35,666 bases of DNA from positions 1 through 35,666 of the forward strand of contig JACQEN010000207.1 of the NCBI GenBank assembly GCA_016200585.1, read 5' to 3'. The stretch is from Deltaproteobacteria bacterium (GTDB taxonomy: Bacteria > Desulfobacterota > Binatia > HRBIN30). A model generated the notes under the pieces. That model worked only from the letters and a program-made list of their open reading frames with translations. It did no database searches and was not told the origin of the DNA. The position numbers were made by a program, and so were the translations under genes. This document shows positions 15,648-26,616 of this stretch, piece after piece. The stretch's first letter is position 1. Each line of letters opens with the position of its first letter.

Positions 15648-18600
15648 GTGAGAACCGCAGGCGCAGTACGCTGGAGACTGCGGCGCTACGCTTGTGGATT
15701 GCTTGCCGCACTGCCCCTTGCGGCGAGCTGGCTGCCCCCCCTGTACGCCACAACTTTGCCGCGCGTCGGTGATATCGATAGCGTGGTGGGATCGGGCGTT
15801 GGCGACGGCCGGCCGGCAAGTGACGCGATCGTCGACCCTCGCGGGCTGAGCATCCGCCCGGTCGGCGGAAACGTCATTCTTTACATCGCGGACGGGTCGA
15901 ACAACCGAATCCGTACCGTCGACGGCAGCACTGGAATCATCGCGACGGTCGCTGGAACGGGCCACGTCGGGTACTCCGGCGACAACGGACCCGCCACTCT
16001 GGCCGACCTGCGCTTCCCGACGGACGTCCTCTCCGACACTGTCGGCAACGTATACATTGCCGACTCCGACAACAATCGGGTTCGCCGCATCAACACGAAT
16101 GGAACCATAACGACGTACGCCGGAACCGGCGTCGCTGGCAGTAGCGGAGACGGTGGAATCGCAACTGCCGCCACCCTGTCGGCACCGCGAGGCTTGGCCT
16201 TTGATGCGCAAGGGAATCTCTATGTCGCTGAATTCAGCGGGAATCGCATCCGTCGGATCGCCGCAAATGGCATCATCACAACCGTTGCAGGCAGCGGAAC
16301 ATGGGGGAATTTGGGCGACGGTGGCGCGGCCAATCAAGCCCAACTGGCCAATCCTACCGGCATTGCGATCGATCCTCGGGGTAGTCTTTATATCGCCGAC
16401 TACAACAACTCGAAAATCAGGGTTGTCGACACTACGGGAATCATCACAACGATCGCCGGCGACGGCTTTCAGGGCTTCGTCGGCGATGGAGGGCCCGCCG
16501 TCGCCTCCCGGCTCAAGCTCCCCTACCGCGTCGTCTTCGATCCTTCCGGGAACTTGTTGATTCTGGACAACGGCAACAACCGCGTCCGTCGCATTCAAGC
16601 AGTCAGCGGGATCGTTTCCGGCGCCGGAATCATAACCACCGTGGCAGGAAACGGGGCCAACGGTTCCACCGGTGACGGCGGAGCGGCCACGGCTGCCTCT
16701 TTGTGGTACCTCAACGGCCTCGCCGTCGGCAGCTCCGGCCTGATTTATCTCGGCGTGACGATCAACCAAATCCCGTCGCTCGACAATCGCGTGCGGGTCG
16801 TCAACTCGGGAACCATCCAATCCTACGTAGGAGGAAAGAACGGTGATGGCGGCCCGGCGGTCGAAGCAATGATCGACCCGCACGGAGTCGACAGCGGCGG
16901 CAGCGCTGCCCCGACCGATCTCTACATCGCCGACGCCAACAACAGCCGCATTCGCTACGTCAATGGCAACAGTGGGATCATTTCGACTGTCGCCGGCAAC
17001 GGCACCGGAGGATTCAGCGGTGATGGTGGTCTGGCAACCAACGCCGCAATTCACTCACCGTTCGACGTCGCACGTGACAGCTCGGGCAACCTATGGATCG
17101 CCGACACTCTGAACAATCGAGTCCGCAAAGTCTTGCCATCGGGCGTCATCACCACGGTTGCCGGCACCGGTTCCTATGGGTACGGCGGCGACGGCGGCAG
17201 TGCAACGAGCGCCTCCCTCGCGTTACCCTATGCGGTGGCCGTCGATGCAGGCGGTACGACGCTCTACATCGCCGACTTCGCCAACAACCGCATCCGCAAA
17301 GTCGTCGGCGGTACCATCACCACCGTCGCTGGCACAGGGACCTACGGTTATGCAGGTGACGGTGGGCCAGCCACGAGTGCCAAACTTGCGTCACCGTCCG
17401 ACATCGGACTGGCCCCGGATGGCACACTCTACATTGCAGACTTCGGCAACAACCTCATCCGCCATGTCCGCGCCGACGGCATCATCGAAAGGGTCGCAGG
17501 CACCGGACAAGGTGGATTCAGCGGAGACGGTGGAGCCGCAACCGCCGCAAAACTCTATCAGCCGAGCACCATCAGCCTCGATCAGGCGGGAAACCTGTAC
17601 ATCGGAGATAGCCAGAACAAGCGCGTGCGCCGCGTCGATGCTGCCACCGGTATCATTGTCACCATCGCGGGCACTGGGCTTGGCGGTACCGAGGGCGACG
17701 ATGGACCCGCAATGCAAGCGAACCTCTACCGCCCTACCGGCTTGGAGGTTGCGCCAAATGGCGAGCTCTACATAGCGCAATCCGATAGTACTCGCGTCCG
17801 CGTGGTTACTCTGGATAGTTCTTCGAGCCCGCCCAACAACTTCAATTTGAGTGGCACCTTGAGCTACTTCGGCAACAACGCAGGGGTAGACGCGGCCGCC
17901 GTCACCATCAGCGCATCATCGCAGGGGACTCAATCGACCCAATCCGACGTCGCAGGAAACTTCACGATCAGCGGCGTGCCCGGAAACACCTGGACACTCA
18001 CTCCGCGCAAAGACGGTGGCGGCAACGGCGCAATCACCGCCCTCGACGCGACGATCGCACTGGAAGCCTCGGTCGGTCTCCTGGGTCTTTCGCCCGCCCA
18101 GGTCTTGGCCTGCGACGCAAACGGCAGCGGTACCATCTCAGGAATCGACGCGTCACTCATTCTGCAGTACCGTGTAGGCCTCATTCCGAAGCTTCCCGTC
18201 GCACAAGCATGTTCCTCCGATTGGATCTTCTCGCCCAATCCGGCGACGGCGCCGAATCAGTCGTTGACCCAGCCGATTTTTTCGGGCGGGAACTGTCAGT
18301 TGGGCAGCATTTCGTACAACCCGCTGGCATCGTCCGCTGCCCTGCAGAACTTGACGGGCATCTTTCTCGGCGATTGCAACGGTAGTTGGCAGAGCGGAGT
18401 CGGTGCTGCAGCCACCTCGACCGGAGCAGTGCACGTCGGCCGACTTCGACGCCAAGGAGCAGCACTCTGGGTTCCCCTCATGGTCATGGGTACGACAACC
18501 TTCAACTCTGTCGAGATCACTCTACGCTACGATCCTTCAGCGCTCGCTTCCCCCACCTTCCGCTCGAGCGAAACGCTCAGCGGAGCCCTCATGGAAATCA

Positions 18601-18749
18601 ATCGAGAAATACCCGGCCGAGTGTCCATCGCGGCGGCAAGCCCGTTCCCCCTCCCCGCTGGTCGGATCGCGTGGCTACGTTTCGCGTCCAACGGCCACAT
18701 CTCGCGCGACGCAGTACGCATTGTACATGCGATTGTCGAAAGCAACTAA
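15648..18749 (+). CDS. Secreted double NHL-propeller protein with dockerin-like and cohesin-like C-terminal module
   Basis: 1033 residues from a GTG at 15648 preceded by GAGGTGGAAGG; the frame is open to an ATG at 15579 but that adds Arg-rich sequence before the signal peptide (cleavage LYA/TT at 34/35). Twelve NHL-type repeats follow, each with a YIADxxNNRVRRV-like strand and a TVAGTG...GDGGPAT loop; blades 1-6 and 7-12 look like two six-bladed propellers. A short prealbumin-like beta domain (SGTLSYFGNNAGVDAAAV) leads to a dockerin-like EF-hand pair at about 788-846: loop 2 is DANGSGTISGID, loop 1 (DGGGNGAITALD) is irregular. After FLGDCNGSW comes a cohesin-like domain (about 928-1033). No sorting tail and no Thr-Pro linker. 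Likely a surface or matrix binding protein. Confidence 0.85.
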   Translation: MRTAGAVRWRLRRYACGLLAALPLAASWLPPLYATTLPRVGDIDSVVGSGVGDGRPASDAIVDPRGLSIRPVGGNVILYIADGSNNRIRTVDGSTGIIATVAGTGHVGYSGDNGPATLADLRFPTDVLSDTVGNVYIADSDNNRVRRINTNGTITTYAGTGVAGSSGDGGIATAATLSAPRGLAFDAQGNLYVAEFSGNRIRRIAANGIITTVAGSGTWGNLGDGGAANQAQLANPTGIAIDPRGSLYIADYNNSKIRVVDTTGIITTIAGDGFQGFVGDGGPAVASRLKLPYRVVFDPSGNLLILDNGNNRVRRIQAVSGIVSGAGIITTVAGNGANGSTGDGGAATAASLWYLNGLAVGSSGLIYLGVTINQIPSLDNRVRVVNSGTIQSYVGGKNGDGGPAVEAMIDPHGVDSGGSAAPTDLYIADANNSRIRYVNGNSGIISTVAGNGTGGFSGDGGLATNAAIHSPFDVARDSSGNLWIADTLNNRVRKVLPSGVITTVAGTGSYGYGGDGGSATSASLALPYAVAVDAGGTTLYIADFANNRIRKVVGGTITTVAGTGTYGYAGDGGPATSAKLASPSDIGLAPDGTLYIADFGNNLIRHVRADGIIERVAGTGQGGFSGDGGAATAAKLYQPSTISLDQAGNLYIGDSQNKRVRRVDAATGIIVTIAGTGLGGTEGDDGPAMQANLYRPTGLEVAPNGELYIAQSDSTRVRVVTLDSSSSPPNNFNLSGTLSYFGNNAGVDAAAVTISASSQGTQSTQSDVAGNFTISGVPGNTWTLTPRKDGGGNGAITALDATIALEASVGLLGLSPAQVLACDANGSGTISGIDASLILQYRVGLIPKLPVAQACSSDWIFSPNPATAPNQSLTQPIFSGGNCQLGSISYNPLASSAALQNLTGIFLGDCNGSWQSGVGAAATSTGAVHVGRLRRQGAALWVPLMVMGTTTFNSVEITLRYDPSALASPTFRSSETLSGALMEINREIPGRVSIAAASPFPLPAGRIAWLRFASNGHISRDAVRIVHAIVESN

Positions 18750-18788
18750 GTTGCGCTCCGCTGTGAGCAACTAGCCACCGTTCGGTGG
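18741..18788. terminator. Two short inverted repeats after the first NHL gene
   Basis: GCAAC-TAA-GTTGC spans the stop codon region and CCACCG-TT-CGGTGG lies at 18775-18788. Neither is followed by a T-tract, so termination is uncertain; they could also be binding sites. Confidence 0.3.
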
Positions 18789-18924
18789 TAATCGTCCGCT
18801 TTGCAATGACCCGGCAGTTTTTCGCCATCGCAAAGTTTGTCACAAGTAGCGCAGGAAGTTCACTGATTGCTGGCATACTTTCTGCGGAAACCAAGCTCCG
18901 GAACGAACAGGAGCTTGGTGCGGA

Positions 18925-21900
18925 ATGTCGGGTCGGGATGAATCCAAGAAGCAGCACGCATGGTTCAAAAGCACGCTGCTGACCGCAGTCGTGGCGGCGG
19001 TAACATTCGCCGGAGTCCCTGACACCCTCGCTTTCCCGCCCGCTGGCAACGTCGACGTCATGGTCGGAAGCGGCAACGGCGACGGCGGCCCAGCCATCAA
19101 TGCGTTGGTGGAGCCCCGCGGCCTCGCGACCTGCGGCAATCCGCCCGACCTCTACATCGCCGATGGACTCGACAACCGCGTTCGGATGGTTGAAGGGACT
19201 ACCGGAGACATCATCACACTTGCCGGTACCGGCAAGGGCGGATTCAGCGGAGACGGAGGCGCCGCCGTCGATGCCCAAGTCAATTTTCCGACCGATGTGT
19301 TGTGCGATGCCGCAGGCAATGCCTATGTCGCCGACGGCAACAACAACCGCGTGCGTTTCATCAGCGCTTCCGGAATCATCACGACGATCGCCGGCAACGG
19401 CTCGGCCGCCAGCACGGGTGACGGTGGCCCCGCCACGCAAGCTTCCCTCAATGGGCCGCGCGGCCTGGCCTTGGATGGTCGAGGGAGCCTCTACGTCGCA
19501 GAGTTCAGCGGCAACAGGATACGCAAGATTTCCAACGGCACGATCACAACCGTCGCCGGCGCGGGCAACTGGGGCAGCACCGGAGACGGTGGCCTCGCAA
19601 CCCTGGCACTGCTCGCCAACCCTGCCGGCGTTGCCGTCGATACGAGCGGACGCATTTTCATCGCCGACTATAACAATTCCAAGGTTCGCCGTGTCGACGT
19701 CGACGGGACAATCGCAACCATCGCCGGCGATGGCTTCCAAGGCTTCATCGGAGATGGTGGCCCGGCACAAGCGTCGCGACTCAAGCTGCCGTACCGCGTC
19801 CGCTTCGACACGGCAGGTAATTTATTTTTCCTCGACAACGGCAACAACCGCGTGCGCCGACTGCAAGCCGTCAATGGAGTCGTGGGGGCCAGCTCGACGA
19901 TCACTACCGTCGCTGGCAACGGCAGCAATGGGTCAACGGGTGACGGCGGCCCCGCCAGCAACGCCACCTTCTGGTATCTCAACGGCCTTGCCATCGACTC
20001 CGCCAACAAGATCTACCTGGGCCTGACCGTCAACACTGTCCCTTCCACGGACAATCGCGTACGCGTCATCGACACCAACGGAATCATCAGCACCGAAGTC
20101 GGCAGCGGCGAGGGAGACGGCGGACCGGCGATCAACGCGCTGATCGATCCGCGCGGCATCACCACCGGCAGCGGCACGGGAGCTCTGGATCTCTATGTCG
20201 CCGACGGCAATAACAATCGCGTTCGCCTGGTCGACGGCGACACCCAGATCATCACCACGATCGCCGGTACAGGCGTCGGCTGCCCCACCGCCACGTCGAC
20301 GTGCGGCTACGGTGGTCTGGCGATCAACGCGCAGCTTCGATCACCGTTTGGCGTCGCCCACGACGCAAATGGCAACGTCTATATCGCCGACACCGTCGAT
20401 AACCGCATTCGCAAGGTGAATGCCTCCGGCATCATTACCACCATTGCCGGTAGCGGAAGTTATGGGCTGAGCGGCGACGGCGGCGACGCCACGCGCGGCG
20501 CTTTGGCGTTGCCCTACTCCGTTGCCTGCGATGACTCGGGGAGCACCCTCTACGTCGCCGACTTCGCAAACAATCGCGTCCGCAAGATCGCCGCTGGGAT
20601 CATCACCACCTTCGCCGGCACCACGTTCGGAAATGCCGGTGACGGCGGACCTGCAGCATCGGCAAAGCTGGCCAACCCGGCGGACGCCGTCATCGGGCCC
20701 GACGGAATGATCTACATCGCTGACTTCAGCAACAACGCGGTGCGCCGCGCTCGTGCCGACGGCAGTCTCATCGAAAGAGTCGTCGGCAACGGAACGGCCT
20801 GCAATACACCGACACTCCCGTGCGGTGACGGCGGTCAAGCGCTGAGCGCACAGCTCAATCAACCGTCACGCCTGGCCTTCGACAGCGCCGGTAGGCTCTA
20901 CATCGGGGATTCGCAAACGAAGCGCGTCCGCCAGGTCGACCTCAACACCGGCATCATCACGACAATCGCCGGCACCGGCAACGCTGGCACCGAAGGCGAC
21001 GGTGGTCCGGCGCTCGCCGCAAACTTCTACCGCGCTACCGGTCTTACCGTCGACAGCTTCAATCACGTTTACATCGCGCAGTCAGACGCGAGTCGCGTCC
21101 GTGTGGTGTCGATGAGCTCGAGCGCACAGGCGACATCGACTCCGACCCGTACTCCAACTCCCACGCTCGCTCCGACGGCCACCAGCACCTGGACGCCGAC
21201 GGCAATTCCGACGTTCACCCTGCCTCCGACTCCGACGCGGACGGCAACTTTCACTTGGACCGGAACCCCAACTTCGACACCAACGACGACCGCGACCGCC
21301 TCGCGCACGCCGACCAATACACCGACGCTCACCTCGACCTCGACCAGTACCTCGACCCAGACACCGACGTTGACGCTGACGCTGACGCCGACATTGACTG
21401 CAACGCGAACCTGGACACCGACGCCGACTTGGACGTTCACCCTGCCAGCAACACCCACCTCGACTTGGACGCTGACGGCCACAGCAACCGCTACACCCAG
21501 CTTCTCGCCGACGGTTACGGCGACGTACACCTTTACAGTGCCACCGACAGCCACACCCACCAGCCTCGGCGGCAATCCGCTCTTCGGTGGTGCAGTGTCT
21601 TACTTCAGCAACGCACAACCCGTGAGTGGAACCACGGTGATCCTGGAGAGCCCGGATTTGGGCGCCGCCGGCCCTCAAACTACCAGCGACACGACCGGGC
21701 AGTACATGTGTCCGGAGCTGACACAGGAATTGTGGACGGCAATGCCCTCCAAGACAGGCGGCACGGGAAATTCCATTACTGCGCTCGACGCCACCAAGGT
21801 CCTGCAAGCCGCAGTCGGAATGACATCGTTGAGCCCCGAGCAAAGACTCGCTTGCGACGTCAACGGCAGCGGCACCATCAGCGCCATCGATGCGACGTTG

Positions 21901-22494
21901 ATCCTGCAATATCGCGTCGGTCTGATCAGTGCCTTACCCATCACGCGGCGCTGCAATTCGGACTGGCTGTTCATCCCGACGCAGTCCGACCCCGGACCAA
22001 ACCAAATCATCAGCGCCCCGGTGATCGATTCGACGACATGCCAACAAGGAACGATCGCCTTCCAGCCACTGGTTGAATCGGCTGTAAACCAGAATTTCGA
22101 AGGTGTCGTTTTTGGTGATTGCAACGGCAACTGGACACCGACGACAGGCGGTGGTGCCAGCACCATTGTCGCCGATGTACGAGTCGGCCGCCCGCGGTCG
22201 CATGGCACGCACGTGCAGATCCCGATTGTGGTCGGTAGCGACCGCGCATTCAGCAGTCTCGAGCTACGGGTGCGCTACGACGCCAACGAGCTGAGCGTAC
22301 CCGAAGTGCATCGCAGTCACGGTGCCCATCACGCCGTTTTGCAAGCCAATACCAACGTGCCGGGTGAGCTGAGAATCGCCCTGGCCAGCACTAGCACCAT
22401 GTCGCCTGGCCAGGTTCTCAACCTCCACTTCGAAAGCCGAACCGCTCGCGGGCGCGCACCGCGCATCCATATCTTGCACGCCGGTGTCGAGTAA
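18925..22494 (+). CDS. Secreted double NHL-propeller protein with Thr-Pro linker, dockerin-like and cohesin-like module
   Basis: 1189 residues; AGGAG lies 11 bases before the ATG. Signal peptide about 1-36 ([18 protein letters not shown]). Twelve NHL repeats run to about residue 730 and match the product at 15648-18749 blade by blade (for example [39 protein letters not shown]). Unlike that paralogue, a Thr-Pro-rich linker of about 145 residues (734-880) separates the propellers from the C-terminal module: prealbumin-like domain ([17 protein letters not shown]), dockerin-like pair (about 944-1002; loop 2 is [12 protein letters not shown], loop 1 degenerate), a Cys-containing spacer with FGDCNGNW, and a cohesin-like domain (about 1082-1189). 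No sorting tail. The linker insertion and two extra Cys-bearing loops in blades 7 and 10 are the main differences from its tandem paralogue. Confidence 0.87.
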   Translation: MSGRDESKKQHAWFKSTLLTAVVAAVTFAGVPDTLAFPPAGNVDVMVGSGNGDGGPAINALVEPRGLATCGNPPDLYIADGLDNRVRMVEGTTGDIITLAGTGKGGFSGDGGAAVDAQVNFPTDVLCDAAGNAYVADGNNNRVRFISASGIITTIAGNGSAASTGDGGPATQASLNGPRGLALDGRGSLYVAEFSGNRIRKISNGTITTVAGAGNWGSTGDGGLATLALLANPAGVAVDTSGRIFIADYNNSKVRRVDVDGTIATIAGDGFQGFIGDGGPAQASRLKLPYRVRFDTAGNLFFLDNGNNRVRRLQAVNGVVGASSTITTVAGNGSNGSTGDGGPASNATFWYLNGLAIDSANKIYLGLTVNTVPSTDNRVRVIDTNGIISTEVGSGEGDGGPAINALIDPRGITTGSGTGALDLYVADGNNNRVRLVDGDTQIITTIAGTGVGCPTATSTCGYGGLAINAQLRSPFGVAHDANGNVYIADTVDNRIRKVNASGIITTIAGSGSYGLSGDGGDATRGALALPYSVACDDSGSTLYVADFANNRVRKIAAGIITTFAGTTFGNAGDGGPAASAKLANPADAVIGPDGMIYIADFSNNAVRRARADGSLIERVVGNGTACNTPTLPCGDGGQALSAQLNQPSRLAFDSAGRLYIGDSQTKRVRQVDLNTGIITTIAGTGNAGTEGDGGPALAANFYRATGLTVDSFNHVYIAQSDASRVRVVSMSSSAQATSTPTRTPTPTLAPTATSTWTPTAIPTFTLPPTPTRTATFTWTGTPTSTPTTTATASRTPTNTPTLTSTSTSTSTQTPTLTLTLTPTLTATRTWTPTPTWTFTLPATPTSTWTLTATATATPSFSPTVTATYTFTVPPTATPTSLGGNPLFGGAVSYFSNAQPVSGTTVILESPDLGAAGPQTTSDTTGQYMCPELTQELWTAMPSKTGGTGNSITALDATKVLQAAVGMTSLSPEQRLACDVNGSGTISAIDATLILQYRVGLISALPITRRCNSDWLFIPTQSDPGPNQIISAPVIDSTTCQQGTIAFQPLVESAVNQNFEGVVFGDCNGNWTPTTGGGASTIVADVRVGRPRSHGTHVQIPIVVGSDRAFSSLELRVRYDANELSVPEVHRSHGAHHAVLQANTNVPGELRIALASTSTMSPGQVLNLHFESRTARGRAPRIHILHAGVE
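21125..21565 (+). repeat. Thr-Pro-rich linker-coding tract
   Basis: About 440 bp coding [28 protein letters not shown] and WTPT phrases. Units are more diverged than in the 12-15 kb tracts and include aromatic residues (FTW, TWTPT). Confidence 0.75.
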
Positions 22495-22604
22495 GAGTCG
22501 CGCCCGATCCTAAGCAAACGTTACCCAACAGGCATTGCCGCCGATCGCGCGCGCCCGTACCGGCTCGCCCTTCCCCCCCGACGTCGGCGGGATTTGCGGC
22601 TTAC

Positions 22605-22616
22605 CCAACCGGTTGG
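22605..22616. promoter_or_regulatory. 12-bp perfect palindrome upstream of the metalloprotease gene
   Basis: CCAACCGGTTGG lies in the 204-bp interval between the second NHL gene and the protease gene, followed by TTTCCC. It could be an operator half-site pair or part of a terminator for the upstream gene. The rest of the interval shows nothing recognisable. Confidence 0.3.
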
Positions 22617-22698
22617 TTTCCCGCCCATTCAAGTACCTTCAATACGATATGCGTTGATCCCTCCGATAGAGCATGGCACGACTACTGTCGGAACCTAG

Positions 22699-25600
22699 AT
22701 GCGGCTGTCGCGAGGGGGCATATCCGCCGTCGTTGGGCTGACGGCGATCATCGGAGGCGACGTGGCCTCCGCCACGACGTTCATCCGCATGGACGAGGCG
22801 TCGTTGGTGCGGACCTCGGACATCGTCCTCCTCGGCACCGTCACTGGAATCTCCTCCGTTTCCACCGATCCTGATGCACCGATTTACACGCACGTCACCG
22901 TGCAACCAGACGTGGTCGTAAAGGGCAACGTCGGAACGCAATCGATCGTCCTGCGCGAACCCGGCGGGAGTCTCGGAGAGCGGCATGAATGGGTGTTCGG
23001 TGCACCGGAATTCTGGGTGGGGGAACGCAGCTTACTTTTCATCAGCAAGAACCCCGACGGGAGCCTGCAGACCAACAGCCTGGCCATGGGCAAATACTCC
23101 CTCAGCTACGACGCCGACGGTACGCCCGTTGCCGTACGCGATTTTGGTCACGGCACGATGGTCTTCCTACCCGCAACCGGCGCGCTGGTGGACGCCGAAC
23201 CCGAGTCTTTCCCGCTGCGAGAACTGCTTGAGCGCCTGCGCCAGTTGAGCGCGAACGACGCTGACTTCGGCCCGCCATCGCCGGTTGCCGAGAGCGTCGG
23301 ATCGCCCGCGGCGCAGCAGGAGTATCACGAGGCGTACACCTTTCTCGCCAACCCACCGGCGCGCTGGCATGAGGCCGATAGCGGCACACCGATCGTGTAC
23401 CAAAGCGACGGGGATGCGGTTCTCGGACTCACCAACTCGACGACCGCCGTGAAGAATGCTCTCGCCGCCTGGACGAACATATCCACCGCAAGCATCATTC
23501 TCGCTCACGGCGGCGTCGTCTCACCGACTCCAACCACCGGGCCCGGCACGCCGACGCCAACGCCGATTGGGTTCGCCGGCTGCACCTTCAACCGCGTGCT
23601 GTTTAACGATCCGCTTCAGGAAATCAGCGACGGCGTCGGCTGCGAGGGCATCCTTGCCATTGGCGGCTACTGCGCACAGGGCCCGAGCAAAGTCGTCAAC
23701 GGCACCACCTTCACAGGTATCACCGTCGGCAAAGTCATGTTCAACAACGATTGGGGAATCAAGTGTCCGTCGCTGTGGACCCTTTGCTTCGTTTCAGAAG
23801 TCGCCACCCACGAGCTCGGTCACACCATCGGCTTCGGTCACTCTTCCGAAAATCCCAACGAGCCCAACGCGACGTTGAAAGATGCGACCATGTACTACAC
23901 GGCGCACAATGACGGACGTTGCGCCGCGCTGCATACCGACGACATCAACGCCGCCAATTTTGCCTACCCGCAGCCGACATTCACGCCGAGCCCGACGCTG
24001 ACGCGAACTCCGACACGGACGGCGACGCCGTCGCAAACCGGAACGTCGACACGCACGCCCACACGCACACCGACTGCAACCGCATCGCCAACCGGCTCGC
24101 CGACGTCGACGCCGTCGCAAACGCCAACCATCACTCGGACATTCACGCCGTCGCCGACATCCTCGACAACGACGACCCCTACCATCACTCCGACTCCGAC
24201 CGTCACACAAACAGCGACACCGACTCCGACGTCCACGCCATCCGCAACGGCGACGCAGACGACGACTCCGTCGTACACGCCGACGACAACCGCAACGGCG
24301 ACGACAACGCCAACCCAAACTCCCAGCCCCTCTCCATCGGATACGCCAACTGCGTCATCGACGCCCAGCCCAAGCGCAACGGAAACAGACACGCCAACCG
24401 CAACCGCATCGCCCACCGCTTCCAAAACACCGAGCCCGTCGCCGACTCCAAGCTCTACCGACACGGCAACCGAAACCCCGACACCAAGCGAAACGGAGAC
24501 AGCGACAGAAACGGCAACGCCGACAGAAAGCGCAACGCCGTCACACACACCCACGGTCACGGAAACCTCGACCGTCACCGACACGCCAACCGCAACCGCA
24601 ACGCCAACGGAGACGCCGACCACAACGGAAACTCCGACGGATACGCCGTCGCCGACTGAAACGGCGACAGCGACGTCGACACCGACTCCGAGCGAAACCG
24701 CGACGCCGACCCTGACTCACACGCCCAGCCCGACGTCGACGGAGACCGATACGCCGACGGAAACCGACACTCCAACCGCGACCCCAACGCCGACCGAGAC
24801 GCCGACAGACACGGAAACGCCGACCGCAACCGAAACGGCAACGGACACCGAGACGCCGACCTCGAGTGCCACACCAACCGCAACTCCGACGCCTTCGGAG
24901 ACCGATACGCCGACGGCCTCTGCATCGGCTACCGAGACGTCGACGACGACACCGTCCTACACGCCTTCGGGAACCCCGACGTCGTCGCCAACGCTGACAC
25001 CGTCGGCAACCGATACACCGACACAGACACGGACCTCGACGTTTACCGAAACACCAACCGGGACCCCCAGCGACACGCCGACAACGACACCGACGACCGC
25101 AGCGACGACAACCATGTCGCTCACCAGCACGCTGACACCGACGGTGACACAAACTCCTACGGTCTCACGGACGCCGACGATCTCGCCCACGCCCACCACA
25201 ACCACGATGCCGACGACAACGCTGACGGTCACTCCGATTCCCGGCGCAATTCAGGTCGTCATTCCAAATGGGCTCGTCATCAACAGCGGTGCCACAGCTG
25301 CGCTCCCGGTCATGATCGCCGGTAGCAGCACCCTGCACACCCTGAGCCTGGTGATCACCTACGATGCATCGATCCTCGCCCCGACCGCCGTTGTGCCCTC
25401 AGCTCTGACATCGAGCTGTGCGTTCTCGAGTGATTTCTCACAATCCGGCCTGCTGGCAGTGCAACTCAGTTGCGACACGCCGATCAACGGCTCAGCCCAG
25501 CTGTTCGAGATCGACGCCAACGTCGCCGGCAGCTGCAACCAGACCGCGCCCTTGACCATCAGCTCCTGCAACATCGACGGCGGCGACACCGTCTGCCAAC

Positions 25601-26556
25601 CACTCTCCGGTGCAGCTACGGCCTTATGTCACCTCGGCGGACAGATTCGTTACTACTCGAACTCGCAACCGGTGACGGGCGCCAGCATCTCTCTCAACGG
25701 GTCCTCCAGCAAGGCGACGTTTACCGACAGCCAAGGCAATTACCTCTTTTCGGGCTTGGATCTCGGAGCTTTGAGTTTGACCGCCAACAAGATCAGCGAC
25801 GTCAACAGCGCGGTCACCTCGATCGACGCGACCTTCATCTTGCAGTCGGTTGTCGGCCTGCGATCGCTCACCGCACAGCAACGGATGATCGCCGACGTCA
25901 ACGGCAGCGGTACTGTCACCGGAATTGATGCAACGATGATTCTGCAATATCGCGTCGGCTTGATTTCCGGCCTGCCGATCGTCGCTTCATGCGGCAGTCC
26001 TTGGCTTTTTGTACCCAGCCTCGCAGCGCCGACGAACGAGACGGTCACGCCGCCACGCCTCACTCCGCCGCCGTGCGCCGGCGGTTCGGTCAGCTACAAC
26101 CCGTTCTCCGGAGCCATCGATGGCCAGAATTTCGTCGGCTTGTTGTTTGGTGACGTCAACGGTAGCTGGCAACCGCTGAGCGGCAACGGACAGGCCGCAT
26201 CTACCTACCACCCAGCATCGGCACAGCTCGGCGACCTATCCTCGAGCCCGCGGCGACGCCTGTTGCGGGTTCCGATTCGCATCGACACGACTCATCCGTA
26301 CTATGCCGTGGATCTCCAAGTGCGCTACGACGCAACGCAACTGGCCCACACCCGAATTCGCCTGTCTCCACTGCTGCAAGGGGCCGTGCTGGCAGTCAAT
26401 TGCACCACCCCCGGGTTGATGAACGTAGCTGTGGCCAGCCCTACGGCGCTGCCCAACGGGTCGATCTTGTGGATCGAAGCAGTGCCACGAACGCGCCGCC
26501 TGAGCTCACGGGCGATCGAGATCAGAGACATCTCCGTTGCCGGCGTATCAAACTGA
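22699..26556 (+). CDS. Secreted matrixin-like zinc metalloprotease with very long Thr-Pro linker, dockerin-like and cohesin-like domains
   Basis: 1285 residues with a signal peptide (about 1-25, cleavage ASA/TT). The N-terminal domain (to about 180) is unrecognised. The protease domain contains [11 protein letters not shown] (about 371-381), the HExxHxxGxxH zinc motif of matrixins and other metzincins, and a Met-turn candidate [10 protein letters not shown] Thr-Pro-Ser-Glu linker of about 420 residues (427-846) follows, the longest in the window and unusually acidic. Then a cohesin-like domain (about 848-980; [18 protein letters not shown]), a prealbumin-like domain ([17 protein letters not shown]), a dockerin-like pair (about 1031-1089; [12 protein letters not shown]), a Cys spacer with FGDVNGSW, and a second cohesin-like domain (about 1174-1285). 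No sorting tail. Probably an extracellular protease held in a surface complex; the substrate is unknown. Confidence 0.88.
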   Translation: MRLSRGGISAVVGLTAIIGGDVASATTFIRMDEASLVRTSDIVLLGTVTGISSVSTDPDAPIYTHVTVQPDVVVKGNVGTQSIVLREPGGSLGERHEWVFGAPEFWVGERSLLFISKNPDGSLQTNSLAMGKYSLSYDADGTPVAVRDFGHGTMVFLPATGALVDAEPESFPLRELLERLRQLSANDADFGPPSPVAESVGSPAAQQEYHEAYTFLANPPARWHEADSGTPIVYQSDGDAVLGLTNSTTAVKNALAAWTNISTASIILAHGGVVSPTPTTGPGTPTPTPIGFAGCTFNRVLFNDPLQEISDGVGCEGILAIGGYCAQGPSKVVNGTTFTGITVGKVMFNNDWGIKCPSLWTLCFVSEVATHELGHTIGFGHSSENPNEPNATLKDATMYYTAHNDGRCAALHTDDINAANFAYPQPTFTPSPTLTRTPTRTATPSQTGTSTRTPTRTPTATASPTGSPTSTPSQTPTITRTFTPSPTSSTTTTPTITPTPTVTQTATPTPTSTPSATATQTTTPSYTPTTTATATTTPTQTPSPSPSDTPTASSTPSPSATETDTPTATASPTASKTPSPSPTPSSTDTATETPTPSETETATETATPTESATPSHTPTVTETSTVTDTPTATATPTETPTTTETPTDTPSPTETATATSTPTPSETATPTLTHTPSPTSTETDTPTETDTPTATPTPTETPTDTETPTATETATDTETPTSSATPTATPTPSETDTPTASASATETSTTTPSYTPSGTPTSSPTLTPSATDTPTQTRTSTFTETPTGTPSDTPTTTPTTAATTTMSLTSTLTPTVTQTPTVSRTPTISPTPTTTTMPTTTLTVTPIPGAIQVVIPNGLVINSGATAALPVMIAGSSTLHTLSLVITYDASILAPTAVVPSALTSSCAFSSDFSQSGLLAVQLSCDTPINGSAQLFEIDANVAGSCNQTAPLTISSCNIDGGDTVCQPLSGAATALCHLGGQIRYYSNSQPVTGASISLNGSSSKATFTDSQGNYLFSGLDLGALSLTANKISDVNSAVTSIDATFILQSVVGLRSLTAQQRMIADVNGSGTVTGIDATMILQYRVGLISGLPIVASCGSPWLFVPSLAAPTNETVTPPRLTPPPCAGGSVSYNPFSGAIDGQNFVGLLFGDVNGSWQPLSGNGQAASTYHPASAQLGDLSSSPRRRLLRVPIRIDTTHPYYAVDLQVRYDATQLAHTRIRLSPLLQGAVLAVNCTTPGLMNVAVASPTALPNGSILWIEAVPRTRRLSSRAIEIRDISVAGVSN
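23977..25236 (+). repeat. Very long Thr-Pro/Glu linker-coding tract
   Basis: About 1.26 kb of degenerate 6- and 12-bp units coding TPTxT, TETPT and TPSETET phrases. The acidic residues set it apart from the neutral linkers in the minus-strand proteins. Both alternative frames are open for long stretches because of the repeat structure, giving spurious ORFs. Confidence 0.85.
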
Positions 26557-26616
26557 AATCGATGGCTTTCGAGGAAAGCTCGACCGACACTTGCACCGCC
26601 CTGAAGCGAATCGGCT

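Noticed and set aside
15513-17054. 513-residue minus-strand frame, and similar long ones at 18598-19770, 30371-31552 and 33036-34445
   Set aside because: All lie antisense to well-supported genes in GC-rich sequence and show no recognisable domains.
23964-24623. Minus-strand VGVSVGVAV-type frame and several Arg- or Asp-rich frames within the protease linker
   Set aside because: Shadow frames of a repetitive tract; the plus-strand frame is part of one continuous secreted multidomain protein.
9693-26556. A true cellulosome
   Set aside because: No cellulase, xylanase or carbohydrate-binding module occurs in the dockerin-bearing proteins, and no multi-cohesin scaffold is present.
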